Shown piece by piece: positions 1-8,239 of a stretch of 64,000 nt of DNA. Numbering within the stretch: position 1 is the first letter of the stretch; every line of letters starts with the position of its first letter. A program made the translations under genes and the position numbers. Origin of the DNA: UBA2211 sp049302755 (GTDB lineage Bacteria; Patescibacteriota; Minisyncoccia; Minisyncoccales; Minisyncoccaceae); NCBI GenBank assembly GCA_049302755.1, contig JBAQMK010000002.1, forward strand, positions 248,001-312,000, written 5' to 3'. The notes below the pieces were generated by a model. That model saw only the letters and a program-made list of their open reading frames with translations. It was not told the DNA's origin and did not search any database.

Positions 1-1566
1 CTTTATTTAAATAAGATATTTCTTCAGCATGGAGCAGAATGTACGGTGCTTATCTATCCAGAGGAAGACAAGCTTAATGCTCTTATAAAACAATACTCAC
101 AGGAAAATTTAGATAAATTATTACCAGAGCGATCCGATATATTGAAGAAAATCAGAACTATTGAATTTCCACTATTTCTTCGTTGTATAGATAATGAGAA
201 AAAAGTTTATTTTGCGGGAATATTAGATGGTACGTTTGTTTATAATCTTATTCAGATTGATCCTCAAACACAGAAATTAGTGCGAGACAATTTTAAAAAT
301 TATACCATCTATCTTGATACTAATATTCTATACTCTCTTTTCGATTTGCATAACTCGCAACGAACAACAGTTATAGAAAAGGCAATTAATCTTAGCCGAC
401 AGTTTGGTATTAAAATTGTTGTTTCTCACCGTACGGTTGAAGAAATGAAAAAATCAATCGCACTAAAAAAGGAAGCACTTCTTTCAAGTAGTCCGATAAG
501 AAGAGATTTAGCAGAAATAGGAGCTGAAATATCAGAAGAGGAAGATTTTATAACTTCCTACTGGAGGGCTTATTATAAAACGGGGGTATCAAAAGAAGAT
601 TTTATTGAAAAACTTAGTCATGTTGCCGATCTCTTAAAATCGAAGAATATTCCTGTGATAAAAGGATTGGACTTTACATCAGAAACTATTGAGAAGGAGA
701 AAGATATTTTAAAAGATTCAATTTCTCCTCGAAGAAAAACAGATGTTGTTGCGGAACATGATGCTTATCATTGTCTCCTAATAAAAGAATTACGAAAAGA
801 GGCGGACATTAAACAATCTAATGAAAAATATTGGTTTCTTTCATTGGACAGTGTTTTGCTTATATACGACGTGGAAACACGAGCGCAAGGAGAGGTTCCA
901 TTTGTTTTATTGCCACATCAGTTACTTCAAATTTTACGTCCGTTTGGGCAAAGAACCCATGATTATGATGCAACATTTATAGAGCTATTTTCTCGTCCGC
1001 AGATTAAATCCGCACATGGCATTTTGCCCAATAATTTGGCACAAAAGATTTTAGCCAAAATATCGGGTTTTAGCGACCTTCCGGCCGAGACAGCCTTAAG
1101 TATTATTATGGATCAGACATTTAGGAAAAGTGTTGTAGTAATACAGGACATGGGGGAACAAGATAAATTTATTGAGCAGAAAATTGAAAGTACAGTTGCC
1201 ACTGAATTAAAACAATACAAAGAAAGATTAGAAAAATTAGAATTGGAGAGCGAAAAACAAAATAGAATTACCGAAGCAAAAATTAATCAAAAAGACAATA
1301 AGGTTGAGCAACAAGATAAATCAATTTTATTTTATAAAAATTTATCATTTTATGTTACTCTTATTTTATTATTGTTGTTGAGCTTCTTAGCTTATAAAAA
1401 TTTATGGGTAGGGGCTACAAAAATTCAACGATGTATGCTTATCGCTGCTGACATGGCTCTTCTTTATTTAGTAGGAACGATTAAATGGAAACCTGATAAA
1501 GTTTACAATATAATCATGGGTTTGATCGCAATTTTAAATTTTATTTTGTTTTCGATAAGTTTATAA
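1..1566 (+). CDS. PIN-like nuclease protein with coiled coil and two C-terminal membrane segments (5' partial)
   Basis: The reading frame is open to the window edge, so the true start is probably upstream; the first in-frame start codon inside the window is a GTG at 46. The middle part has the PIN-like pattern YLDTNILYSLFDL followed by VVSHRTVEEM and a later acidic stretch (TDVVAEHDAYH, then SLDSVLLIYD), which would supply the metal-binding Asp/Glu residues of a PIN ribonuclease fold. A charged coiled coil follows (about residues 385-435 counted from 46), then two hydrophobic segments near the C-terminus. This suggests a membrane-tethered RNase with its catalytic part in the cytoplasm. The family assignment rests on motif shape only; the role (toxin, defence or RNA turnover) is unknown. 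It ends 28 bases from the convergent recombinase gene. Confidence 0.55.
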   Translation, partial: LYLNKIFLQHGAECTVLIYPEEDKLNALIKQYSQENLDKLLPERSDILKKIRTIEFPLFLRCIDNEKKVYFAGILDGTFVYNLIQIDPQTQKLVRDNFKNYTIYLDTNILYSLFDLHNSQRTTVIEKAINLSRQFGIKIVVSHRTVEEMKKSIALKKEALLSSSPIRRDLAEIGAEISEEEDFITSYWRAYYKTGVSKEDFIEKLSHVADLLKSKNIPVIKGLDFTSETIEKEKDILKDSISPRRKTDVVAEHDAYHCLLIKELRKEADIKQSNEKYWFLSLDSVLLIYDVETRAQGEVPFVLLPHQLLQILRPFGQRTHDYDATFIELFSRPQIKSAHGILPNNLAQKILAKISGFSDLPAETALSIIMDQTFRKSVVVIQDMGEQDKFIEQKIESTVATELKQYKERLEKLELESEKQNRITEAKINQKDNKVEQQDKSILFYKNLSFYVTLILLLLLSFLAYKNLWVGATKIQRCMLIAADMALLYLVGTIKWKPDKVYNIIMGLIAILNFILFSISL

Positions 1567-1593
1567 TTTTTCAGAATACGAAGACATGAAATG

Positions 1594-2868
1594 CTAATTT
1601 TTGATAGATAGTTGTCCGTTTGCTATAAATATTTTTCCTTTGAGAAATGATATCAATTCTCTTTTTTCTTCAATCGTTCCTTGCGATAAAATGTATCGGG
1701 CATACTTTTTATGGTCCAGCGTTTCTTCTATTTTTTCATTAGATTCTTTCAGCCCTAGAACCCCGTATCTGAATTTTTTATATCTTTTAATTTCGCATTC
1801 TATTTTCTGTTTTATCTCCGATCCGTCCATAATGAGATCGTCCATCATTCCAGACAGCTGTTCTATCAAATCCTCTTCTTTCATGTATCCGCATTTACAA
1901 TGAAGGTCATTGTATCTGGTGCATCCGTAATAGACATGTATGTTGAATGACCCATTTTTAAGCTTTCTGTGCTTTTCTTCCGCAGTTATTCCTGATCCGC
2001 ATAATCCGCATTTCATCAATCTAGTGAAAGCGAACTCCTTGTTTTCGCATCTGGCATTCTGGCTCGTAATCTGTTCTTGGACTTTATCGAATAAATCTCT
2101 GGTGATTATCGGTTCATGTAATCCATCGTACCATGCTCCGCCTCCGACAGGGTATTCGAACTTTCCATAATAAAAGCTATTTTTCAATATAGAGTACACA
2201 GAACTCAATGTCACTCTTTTCCCGGTTCTGGTTGCGAAGTTAATTGATATCATCCAATTATACAGCTTCCTTCCGCTATATTTCTCGAAAGCTGTTTTTT
2301 CGAACATCTGCTTGATTATCGGAGCCCTGACCGTGTCTATAAATATCTTTCTTTGGCCTTTAATGCCCTCTTTGTTCGTTAAATACCCTAAGGGTGCCAT
2401 TCCTGGACGCCAGCCCATGGAACACTTGGCTTTCATGCCTCTTTTGACGTTTACTGATTTATTGTCGTTTTCCAGCTTAGCTTGTGATCCAAGAATCATT
2501 AGCAAGAATTTATCGTTAGGGGAATTGCCGAAGGATTGACCGTAAGTTCTTATCTCTTTTAATTTTCCATTATCCATCATATCCACAACCGTTCCTAAGT
2601 CTCCAGCGTTTCTGGCTATTCTATCCGGAGCCCATGTTAGTATTCCATTAAACTTTTCTTCTCTTATTTCTTTAATTATTTCATTAAAAACCGGCCTTTG
2701 GCCGACTTCTTTAGCTGAGTGTTTTTCTTGTTTTATCTCAATCACATTGAGGTTGTCTCTTTTTGCTAGATCTAACATTTCCTTAATCTGGGAATCGATA
2801 GAAAGGGCTTGGGTTTCGTCTGATTCTGTTGATTTCCTTGCGTATAGGCAATACTTTGTATCTGTCAT
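1594..2868 (-). CDS. Large serine recombinase (site-specific integrase/resolvase family)
   Basis: This is a serine recombinase that would catalyse integration, excision or inversion through a phosphoserine intermediate. The N-terminal resolvase domain (residues about 5-150) has YARKS with Arg11 and nucleophile Ser13, and DRIARN at 82-87. The Recombinase domain (about 155-260) includes WRPGMAPLGY, followed by a zinc ribbon with Cys287, Cys290, Cys316 and Cys324, and a charged C-terminal segment. At 424 aa it is short for a phage large serine integrase, which usually exceeds 450 aa. It faces away from the restriction-modification gene and shares a 313-base divergent spacer with it. It is the likely mobilisation enzyme of the phage-like region, but its attachment sites could not be identified. 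Confidence 0.9.
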   Translation of the reverse strand: MTDTKYCLYARKSTESDETQALSIDSQIKEMLDLAKRDNLNVIEIKQEKHSAKEVGQRPVFNEIIKEIREEKFNGILTWAPDRIARNAGDLGTVVDMMDNGKLKEIRTYGQSFGNSPNDKFLLMILGSQAKLENDNKSVNVKRGMKAKCSMGWRPGMAPLGYLTNKEGIKGQRKIFIDTVRAPIIKQMFEKTAFEKYSGRKLYNWMISINFATRTGKRVTLSSVYSILKNSFYYGKFEYPVGGGAWYDGLHEPIITRDLFDKVQEQITSQNARCENKEFAFTRLMKCGLCGSGITAEEKHRKLKNGSFNIHVYYGCTRYNDLHCKCGYMKEEDLIEQLSGMMDDLIMDGSEIKQKIECEIKRYKKFRYGVLGLKESNEKIEETLDHKKYARYILSQGTIEEKRELISFLKGKIFIANGQLSIKN

Positions 2869-2970
2869 ATTTTGTTCTTTTATTCTCTTACCTATACAGA
2901 TGTCGCAAGAGCGTAAGGAAGTCCAGACCTATATGGAGACAAACTGGAGACTGAAAGACTACACAATTTT

Positions 2971-2984
2971 TAGCTTTTAAGCTA
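2971..2984. promoter_or_regulatory. Perfect 14-bp palindrome in the divergent recombinase / restriction-modification spacer
   Basis: TAGCTTTTAAGCTA is a perfect dyad lying between the divergent recombinase and restriction-modification genes. Its size and place suit an operator or a recombinase-related site. Function is inference; only the symmetry is seen. Confidence 0.35.
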
Positions 2985-3038
2985 TTATGTATTTACAATT
3001 TAATAATGAGCCTAAACCTATAAATTTTATGGGCATGG

Positions 3039-3180
3039 CACAAAATTTCCCAACCACGATATTAAGCTCCTCATTGAGCACTCGTGGTTGGGTCACTAGC
3101 CGAAAGGTTATTGGATGGTCGCAAGACTATCGCTCGTGGGGAGCTTTGTGTTATAGCCCACGAGAAAAACCCAACCACAA
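3039..3180 (+). ncRNA. Unidentified structured RNA candidate in the leader of the restriction-modification gene
   Basis: Four consecutive hairpins can be drawn. The first pairs CCCAACCACGA (3049-3059) with 3082-3092, 11 bp. The second pairs TAGCC (3097-3101) with GGTTA (3106-3110) under a GAAA loop. The third pairs GATGGTC (3114-3120) with GACTATC (3125-3131) under a GCAA loop. The fourth pairs CTCGTGGG (3133-3140) with 3157-3164. The loop of the first hairpin (AAGCTCC, 3064-3070) is a perfect 7-base complement of GGAGCTT (3140-3146) at the loop edge of the fourth, so a kissing contact or pseudoknot is likely. A second copy of CCCAACCAC (3170-3178) sits just before the ATG at 3182 and could compete for the GTGGTTGGG arm. 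GNRA loops support the plus-strand reading. It matches no riboswitch or ribozyme I can name. Confidence 0.6.
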
Positions 3181-3181
3181 T

Positions 3182-5812
3182 ATGTCAAAACAAAAAATAC
3201 AGAACCTCGTTGAAAAATACGAAGATCTTAAAAATTCAGGAAAATTAAAATTTTATACCGAGGAAGAGGTAAAAAAAGATTTTATTCTTCCGCTTTTTGA
3301 ATCTTTAGGCTGGGATGTTCATAACAAAAAAGAAGTCTCCGCCGAGGAGACTATCTCATCTGATCGAGTAGATTATGGATTCTATCTAAACGACAGAGTC
3401 AAGTTTTATTTAGAAGCTAAAAAATTCAATGTTGATATTCATGACGAAAAGTTTGCTAGCCAAACAATAAAATATTCTTTTAACAAAGGAGTTACTTGGG
3501 CGATACTAACAAATTTTGAAACCCTTGTCGTTTTTAATGCCCAATATATTGAAGGTAAATTATCGGATAAAAGATTTTTCGAAATTAATTGTAGCGAGTT
3601 TTTAAGCAGAATTGATCAATTAAATCTTTTATCAAAGGACGCATTTAAAAATGATCTTTTAGATAAAGATGCCGAAAAAGTAGGAAAGAAACTTCAGAAA
3701 GTATCTGTAAGTAATTTATTATACAAAGATTTACAAAGTTGTAGAGATATTTTAACTAAGGATCTTGGCCTATGGAATAATGATGTTGACCATGATTTAT
3801 TAGATGAAGGCGTCCAGAAACTCCTTGATAGACTACTTTTCATTAGAGTAGCAGAAGACCGAGGCATTGAACCATCAACCCTGGTTCCCATGGTTAGGCA
3901 AGCTCGAGGGGATTCAAAAAAACATCTATACCAATCAATGACTGAAAAATTTAGGGAATTTGACAGTTTTTATAATTCAAATTTGTTTTCAAAACATCCC
4001 TTTGAACAATGGGAAGAATACAGCGGAGCTACAGAAAAAGTAATCAATATTTTATACGGTAAAAGTGGCTACTACGAATACGACTTTAAAGCAATGCCAG
4101 CCGATGTATTAGGAACGGTTTATGAAAACTATCTTTCACACCGTCTCTCAAAGTCAAGGAAAGGAACAACTGTTTCAAAAGATGCTAGCAAGAAAAAAGA
4201 GCAGGGCATTTATTATACCCCCAGTTATATTGTTGACTATATTGTAAAAAAAGCATTAATACTATCCCTAGATGAATGTAAAACCATCGAAGATATTAAA
4301 AAAATTAAAGTTTTAGATCCAGCTTGTGGCTCAGGTTCTTTTCTTATAAGAGCATTTAACATTATTTTTGAAAAATATAAAGAATTTGGTTTCAAGGGTC
4401 AAGAAGATTTATTAAAAATACAAATACTTAAAGAAAATATATATGGCATTGATTTAGACCAACAAGCAGTTGAGATAACAAGATTAAATTTACTTATCAA
4501 TGCTTTAACTAAACGAGAAAAATTACCATTTTTAGACAACATTAAAAATGGAAATTCACTTATTTCTGGCACCGATGAGAAACTACACGAATATTTTGGT
4601 AAAAATTTTAGAGATAAAAAACCATTTAATTGGCAAGAACAATTTCCAGAAGTTTTTAAACAAAGCCATTTTAATGTAATTATTGGAAATCCTCCATACG
4701 GGGCTGACATTTCAAAGATAGAACAAGAATATTTTAAAAAATTATATAATATCGGTTCAACCGACACGGCAGTTTTATTTATAAAAAAAGCATTAGATGA
4801 GTTAGGGGATGGCGGATGTTTAGGTTTTATTATCCCTAAAGCATTCTGTTTTGCTTCAAATTGGCAAAAAATAAGAGATCTTATTTGGGATAATGTATTT
4901 GAAATAATTGACTGTGGTAAGGTCTGGAAAGAAGTTAAACTAGAGCAAGTTATTGTAATTTTGCGAAAAGGCATCAAGCAAAAGTATTATAAATCTGGTG
5001 TCGTTGAAGATGAACAGATAAAAATAATATGTGAAATTGATAAATCTAATTGTAAAGTGTTCGGGCTTTTCTTAAATGGAGTTTATTCTTCCGAATTAGA
5101 AATCGCCCAAAAAATATTGGACAACTCGATTGTTTTAAACGATATAGCTAAAAATCAAAGAGGAGCAATGCTCCAAAAAGAGATTAGTAATAATGGTGAT
5201 ACCGAGGTAATTGGTGGGGCACAACTATCTAGGGCGGGAGTTATAGGAATAAAAGGCAAAATAAATAAGAATTTAGTCACAGATAAAAAGGCATTTATTA
5301 ACCAGAATTCTATCCTGGTTCAAAGAATTATCGCACACATTGAAAATCCTACTGATCATATAAAAATAACTGCTATCGTCCCAAAAGATAGAAAACAAAT
5401 AATAGTTGATACTATAAACCAGATTACTATTACTGATAAAAAATATCATCCGCAATTTATCTGCACCTTATTAAATTCTAAATTACTGAATTGGTATGTT
5501 TATAGATTTATTCTTGGTAAAGCTATAAGGTCTATGGAATTTGATAATCCCACAACAAGCAGACTCCCAATTCCAAAAATAGACTTTTATAAAAAATCGG
5601 AAAAAGAAGAATACCATGAAATAGTTGAACTAACCGACAAAATAATAAAGCTAGATAAAGATCTTCAAAAAAGTACTGAAAATTCAGAAAAATGGATTTC
5701 AATAAAATCCGAAATCGAAAAAGTTAATCAAAAAATAGATGATGAAGTTTATAAATTATACAAAATTACCGATGAAGAAATTAAAATAATTGAAAACGCT
5801 GCAAGAAAATGA
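3182..5812 (+). CDS. Type IIG-like restriction-modification enzyme (nuclease + N6-adenine methyltransferase + specificity region)
   Basis: The N-terminal part resembles HSDR_N: the run VDYGFYLNDR followed by FYLEAKK gives a PD-(D/E)xK pattern with the D and ExK residues of a nuclease. A helical linker follows, then an N6-adenine methylase domain with motif I DPACGSGSF (about residue 380) and motif IV NPPYG (about residue 502). The C-terminal ~300 residues look like a TaqI-type target-recognition region ending in a coiled coil. A single chain would thus cut and methylate DNA. I chose the ATG at 3182 because the open frame upstream (from 2987) runs through the folded RNA element and does not look like protein. 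It sits next to the recombinase in the mobile region and may serve as host-takeover or plasmid-like maintenance cargo. Confidence 0.85.
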   Translation: MSKQKIQNLVEKYEDLKNSGKLKFYTEEEVKKDFILPLFESLGWDVHNKKEVSAEETISSDRVDYGFYLNDRVKFYLEAKKFNVDIHDEKFASQTIKYSFNKGVTWAILTNFETLVVFNAQYIEGKLSDKRFFEINCSEFLSRIDQLNLLSKDAFKNDLLDKDAEKVGKKLQKVSVSNLLYKDLQSCRDILTKDLGLWNNDVDHDLLDEGVQKLLDRLLFIRVAEDRGIEPSTLVPMVRQARGDSKKHLYQSMTEKFREFDSFYNSNLFSKHPFEQWEEYSGATEKVINILYGKSGYYEYDFKAMPADVLGTVYENYLSHRLSKSRKGTTVSKDASKKKEQGIYYTPSYIVDYIVKKALILSLDECKTIEDIKKIKVLDPACGSGSFLIRAFNIIFEKYKEFGFKGQEDLLKIQILKENIYGIDLDQQAVEITRLNLLINALTKREKLPFLDNIKNGNSLISGTDEKLHEYFGKNFRDKKPFNWQEQFPEVFKQSHFNVIIGNPPYGADISKIEQEYFKKLYNIGSTDTAVLFIKKALDELGDGGCLGFIIPKAFCFASNWQKIRDLIWDNVFEIIDCGKVWKEVKLEQVIVILRKGIKQKYYKSGVVEDEQIKIICEIDKSNCKVFGLFLNGVYSSELEIAQKILDNSIVLNDIAKNQRGAMLQKEISNNGDTEVIGGAQLSRAGVIGIKGKINKNLVTDKKAFINQNSILVQRIIAHIENPTDHIKITAIVPKDRKQIIVDTINQITITDKKYHPQFICTLLNSKLLNWYVYRFILGKAIRSMEFDNPTTSRLPIPKIDFYKKSEKEEYHEIVELTDKIIKLDKDLQKSTENSEKWISIKSEIEKVNQKIDDEVYKLYKITDEEIKIIENAARK

Positions 5813-5896
5813 ATTAGGATAATCATTGTTTTTCTCTACGATGTTCTATCTACAATCGGCCGACGTAATCTATTATTAATTTTAATTTATAAATAT

Positions 5897-6457
5897 ATGG
5901 GAGATTTATCGATTAAAGATAAATTTAAAATAATGTCAAAGAGAATCAATTTAAAGTCTATAATAATTATTATTGCTATTTTGGCTATATTGTTTGTTGG
6001 CGGATACTATTGGTGGATCGGAACGCCTCAATATAGCTTGTTCCAAATTAAAAAGGCATATAAAACACATAATGCCGATTTGGCATTAAAGTATATCGAT
6101 AGTGATGCAATTTTTGAAAACTATTGGACAGAATATATTGAAAAGACCATGACAGAAACATCCAGTTCTAATGGTTTTGAGACTCTTGGTAAAATCATAG
6201 CATTGCAAATGATTCAGAACATGAAGCCGACGATAAAAGATGTTTTAAAACAGACCATAATTAAATCCTTTTCCGAAAATCAAGAAAGTAATAATGATAG
6301 TGAATTTACTAAAAATCTTAACGGGACATGGGGCAGTAAACCAAAAATAAGCCGTAAAGGAAATACGGTCACAGTTGATTTATCAAACAATATTAAGCTT
6401 ATAATGACTAAAAATAATCATTATTGGGTTGTGACTAAAATTGAGGGACTAAATTAA
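5897..6457 (+). CDS. Membrane-anchored DUF2939-like protein
   Basis: A short cytoplasmic N-terminus is followed by one hydrophobic segment (about residues 20-40) and an extracytoplasmic domain. The start of that domain, SLFQIKKAYKTHNADLALKYID, resembles DUF2939 proteins, in which paired helices follow a membrane anchor. No catalytic motif is visible. An internal ATG at 5933 is an equally plausible start because neither has a clear ribosome binding site. It is the first of four same-strand small membrane or secreted genes (to 8230) lying between the restriction-modification gene and the convergent terminase operon, so it may be lysogenic-conversion cargo. Confidence 0.6.
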   Translation: MGDLSIKDKFKIMSKRINLKSIIIIIAILAILFVGGYYWWIGTPQYSLFQIKKAYKTHNADLALKYIDSDAIFENYWTEYIEKTMTETSSSNGFETLGKIIALQMIQNMKPTIKDVLKQTIIKSFSENQESNNDSEFTKNLNGTWGSKPKISRKGNTVTVDLSNNIKLIMTKNNHYWVVTKIEGLN

Positions 6458-6477
6458 TTATTTTGTAAATAATTCAT

Positions 6478-6834
6478 ATGGCATTAACAAAAGAAGAAAT
6501 TGAAAAAATAGAGGAAGAAGAGCGTGTTCGTGCCGAGGCAAAAAATAAGTATAGTCAAAAGCCTAAAAATATTCCTAATAAAAATGATTTGACTCCGACT
6601 CCAGTTTTTGTTTTTATTCTTTTAATGATTTTTATATTTATGTTTGTTATCGGAGCAGGAGTATTTTCAATAGTTTTACCCATTATAATTTTTATTTATT
6701 TTATGCCAGCTGTTTTAGCTTACGAAAAAAGAAAAAATAATGCCGCAGCAATACTAATGCTTAACCTTTTTCTAGGATGGACATTAATAGGATGGGTGAT
6801 AGCTATGGTTTGGGCGGCGACGAATGATCAGTAA
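6478..6834 (+). CDS. Superinfection-immunity-like small membrane protein
   Basis: The N-terminus is charged and coiled (residues 1-35). Two hydrophobic regions follow, ending with AYEKRKN, a short hydrophobic stretch and LFLGWTLIGWVIAMVWA. This last pattern (a basic turn, then NLFLGWTLIGW) is characteristic of the Imm_superinfect family, named for the T4 Imm protein that blocks DNA entry by related phages. Members are also common in non-phage settings, so the exclusion role is not certain. Its place next to phage packaging genes and a phage-type repressor strengthens it. It lies 20 bases after its upstream neighbour and is probably co-transcribed with it. Confidence 0.7.
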   Translation: MALTKEEIEKIEEEERVRAEAKNKYSQKPKNIPNKNDLTPTPVFVFILLMIFIFMFVIGAGVFSIVLPIIIFIYFMPAVLAYEKRKNNAAAILMLNLFLGWTLIGWVIAMVWAATNDQ

Positions 6835-6884
6835 AATATCTTTCTAAAAATTTTGTTTCTATAAAAATAATAAAAAATACAAAT

Positions 6885-7688
6885 ATGAAAAAACAAGTCT
6901 TATTGATAATAATTTTGATCGTTTCCATATCTATAATATCACTTGTTGTATTTAACCTTACCTATGCTATAGAAGGAAACGTCACAGACATAGCAACTGG
7001 GGAATCGGTGGCAGGAGTTAAAGCAATAGTTGCTAATCATGAAGGTACGACGGATGACAAAGGACATTATAAAATAAAAGGAATAAAATTATATCAAAAG
7101 GGAGACTTAACAATAAATGTACCAGAAGGTTATATCGATGTTAATCCTATAAAGATAGATTACAGTAGTCGACTTATTGGGAAAGATTTTACAATAGAGC
7201 CAACCCTTGAACGAGTGGTAGCCTTAGTAAATACCGCACTTAAAAATAATCAATACGATTATGTTTGGGACTTTACGCATCCCGATGTTAAAAAATATTG
7301 GGATAGTAAAGATGAGTATGTAACATTAAATAAGTTAGTAGCAGATGTTATAGAGCAAAGAATTCTTCGAAAAAGTATTAAATCAATTACCATTAGTGGT
7401 AATATACGAACGCTTGATAGTTGGAAATTTAAAACAATTAATCCAAGCAAAGAGTATAAAGATGTTTTAGAAGTTCCGGTAGAAATAGTTTACATTCAGA
7501 ATGGTAAAGAACAACCACAAACCGAGCTATTCTATTATCAGCGGGTCGATGGTTTTTATCATTTTTTTGCTAGCGTTGATAAGGATGGCCTTAAAGAAAT
7601 GGTGAAACTCTACGATGTTTATAATAAGCTAAATGATAGCGAATTAAAAAGTATTTACACTGATTACGAAAAATATATTAATAAATAA
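6885..7688 (+). CDS. Secreted or anchored protein with a carboxypeptidase-regulatory-like domain
   Basis: A hydrophobic N-terminal segment (residues 5-26) is an uncleaved anchor or a signal peptide. Residues about 29-105 look like a carboxypeptidase-regulatory-like beta sandwich: AIEGNVTDIATGESVAGV, then TTDDKGHYKIKGI. The remaining ~160 residues are of mixed alpha/beta pattern, rich in aromatic residues, with no motif I recognise. It probably acts at the cell surface. It is followed after 11 bases by a zinc-ribbon membrane protein. Confidence 0.6.
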   Translation: MKKQVLLIIILIVSISIISLVVFNLTYAIEGNVTDIATGESVAGVKAIVANHEGTTDDKGHYKIKGIKLYQKGDLTINVPEGYIDVNPIKIDYSSRLIGKDFTIEPTLERVVALVNTALKNNQYDYVWDFTHPDVKKYWDSKDEYVTLNKLVADVIEQRILRKSIKSITISGNIRTLDSWKFKTINPSKEYKDVLEVPVEIVYIQNGKEQPQTELFYYQRVDGFYHFFASVDKDGLKEMVKLYDVYNKLNDSELKSIYTDYEKYINK

Positions 7689-7699
7689 ATTTATAAAAA

Positions 7700-8230
7700 A
7701 TGGAAAATAATATACAAACAAAAAAATGCCCGCATTGTCAAACAGATATTCCTAGAAAGGCGATTAAATGCCCTAACTGCCAAAGTCAATTGAAATCGTT
7801 GCCAAGCCGCCATCATATTTTGACTTTTTTTATAGCAGTTATGGTCTTTTGGTTTACGGTTTCTTTGATAACCTCATTTAATGATTCGTTGACAGGAGGT
7901 TCTGGTGGGAAGAAAACATCAGAGCCACTTTTAGAATTGCAAAGTATGAATTGTCATAGAGAATACGACTATTTTATTATCGAGGGAACGGTAAAAAACA
8001 TAAGTGAAGAATCTTTGAAAAACGTAGAAGCCGTTGGAGGTATGTATCAGGAGAATGGAGAAATTGTAACATCAGATAGTGCTTTAATAGATTTTAATCC
8101 GATTCTTTCGGGACAAATATCTTCCTTTAAAGTAATGCATACCGATAATCCTGCAATTAAAAAATGCGAAGTAAATTTTAAAGAATTGATGGGCGGAACT
8201 ATTTATACTAAAGACAGTAGGGTTAAATAA
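7700..8230 (+). CDS. Zinc-ribbon, single-membrane-segment protein with FxLYD-like external domain
   Basis: The N-terminus carries a double-CxxC zinc ribbon, CPHCQTDIP then CPNCQSQL. One membrane segment follows (about residues 42-62). The external part, reading IIEGTVKNISEESLKNVEAV and then a FNPILSGQISSFKV stretch, resembles FxLYD or DUF3426 domains that adopt a beta-sandwich fold. The ribbon would be cytoplasmic and the beta domain outside. It is the last gene of the plus-strand group and its stop lies 9 bases from the end of the convergent terminase gene. Confidence 0.65.
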   Translation: MENNIQTKKCPHCQTDIPRKAIKCPNCQSQLKSLPSRHHILTFFIAVMVFWFTVSLITSFNDSLTGGSGGKKTSEPLLELQSMNCHREYDYFIIEGTVKNISEESLKNVEAVGGMYQENGEIVTSDSALIDFNPILSGQISSFKVMHTDNPAIKKCEVNFKELMGGTIYTKDSRVK

Positions 8231-8239
8231 TAAATTACG

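Noticed and set aside
1567..2990. Attachment sites of the serine recombinase
   Set aside because: No convincing core-containing inverted or direct repeat pair could be matched by eye between the two sides of the accessory region; a genome comparison is required.
3039..3180. Hammerhead, HDV-like ribozyme or known riboswitch
   Set aside because: The conserved cores I can recall (hammerhead CUGANGA with GAAA, the c-di-GMP-I and cobalamin cores) are not present.
2987..3181. Protein extension of the restriction-modification enzyme upstream of ATG 3182
   Set aside because: The 65 codons cover a strongly folded RNA element, show no family resemblance, and the family's N-terminus begins at 3182.
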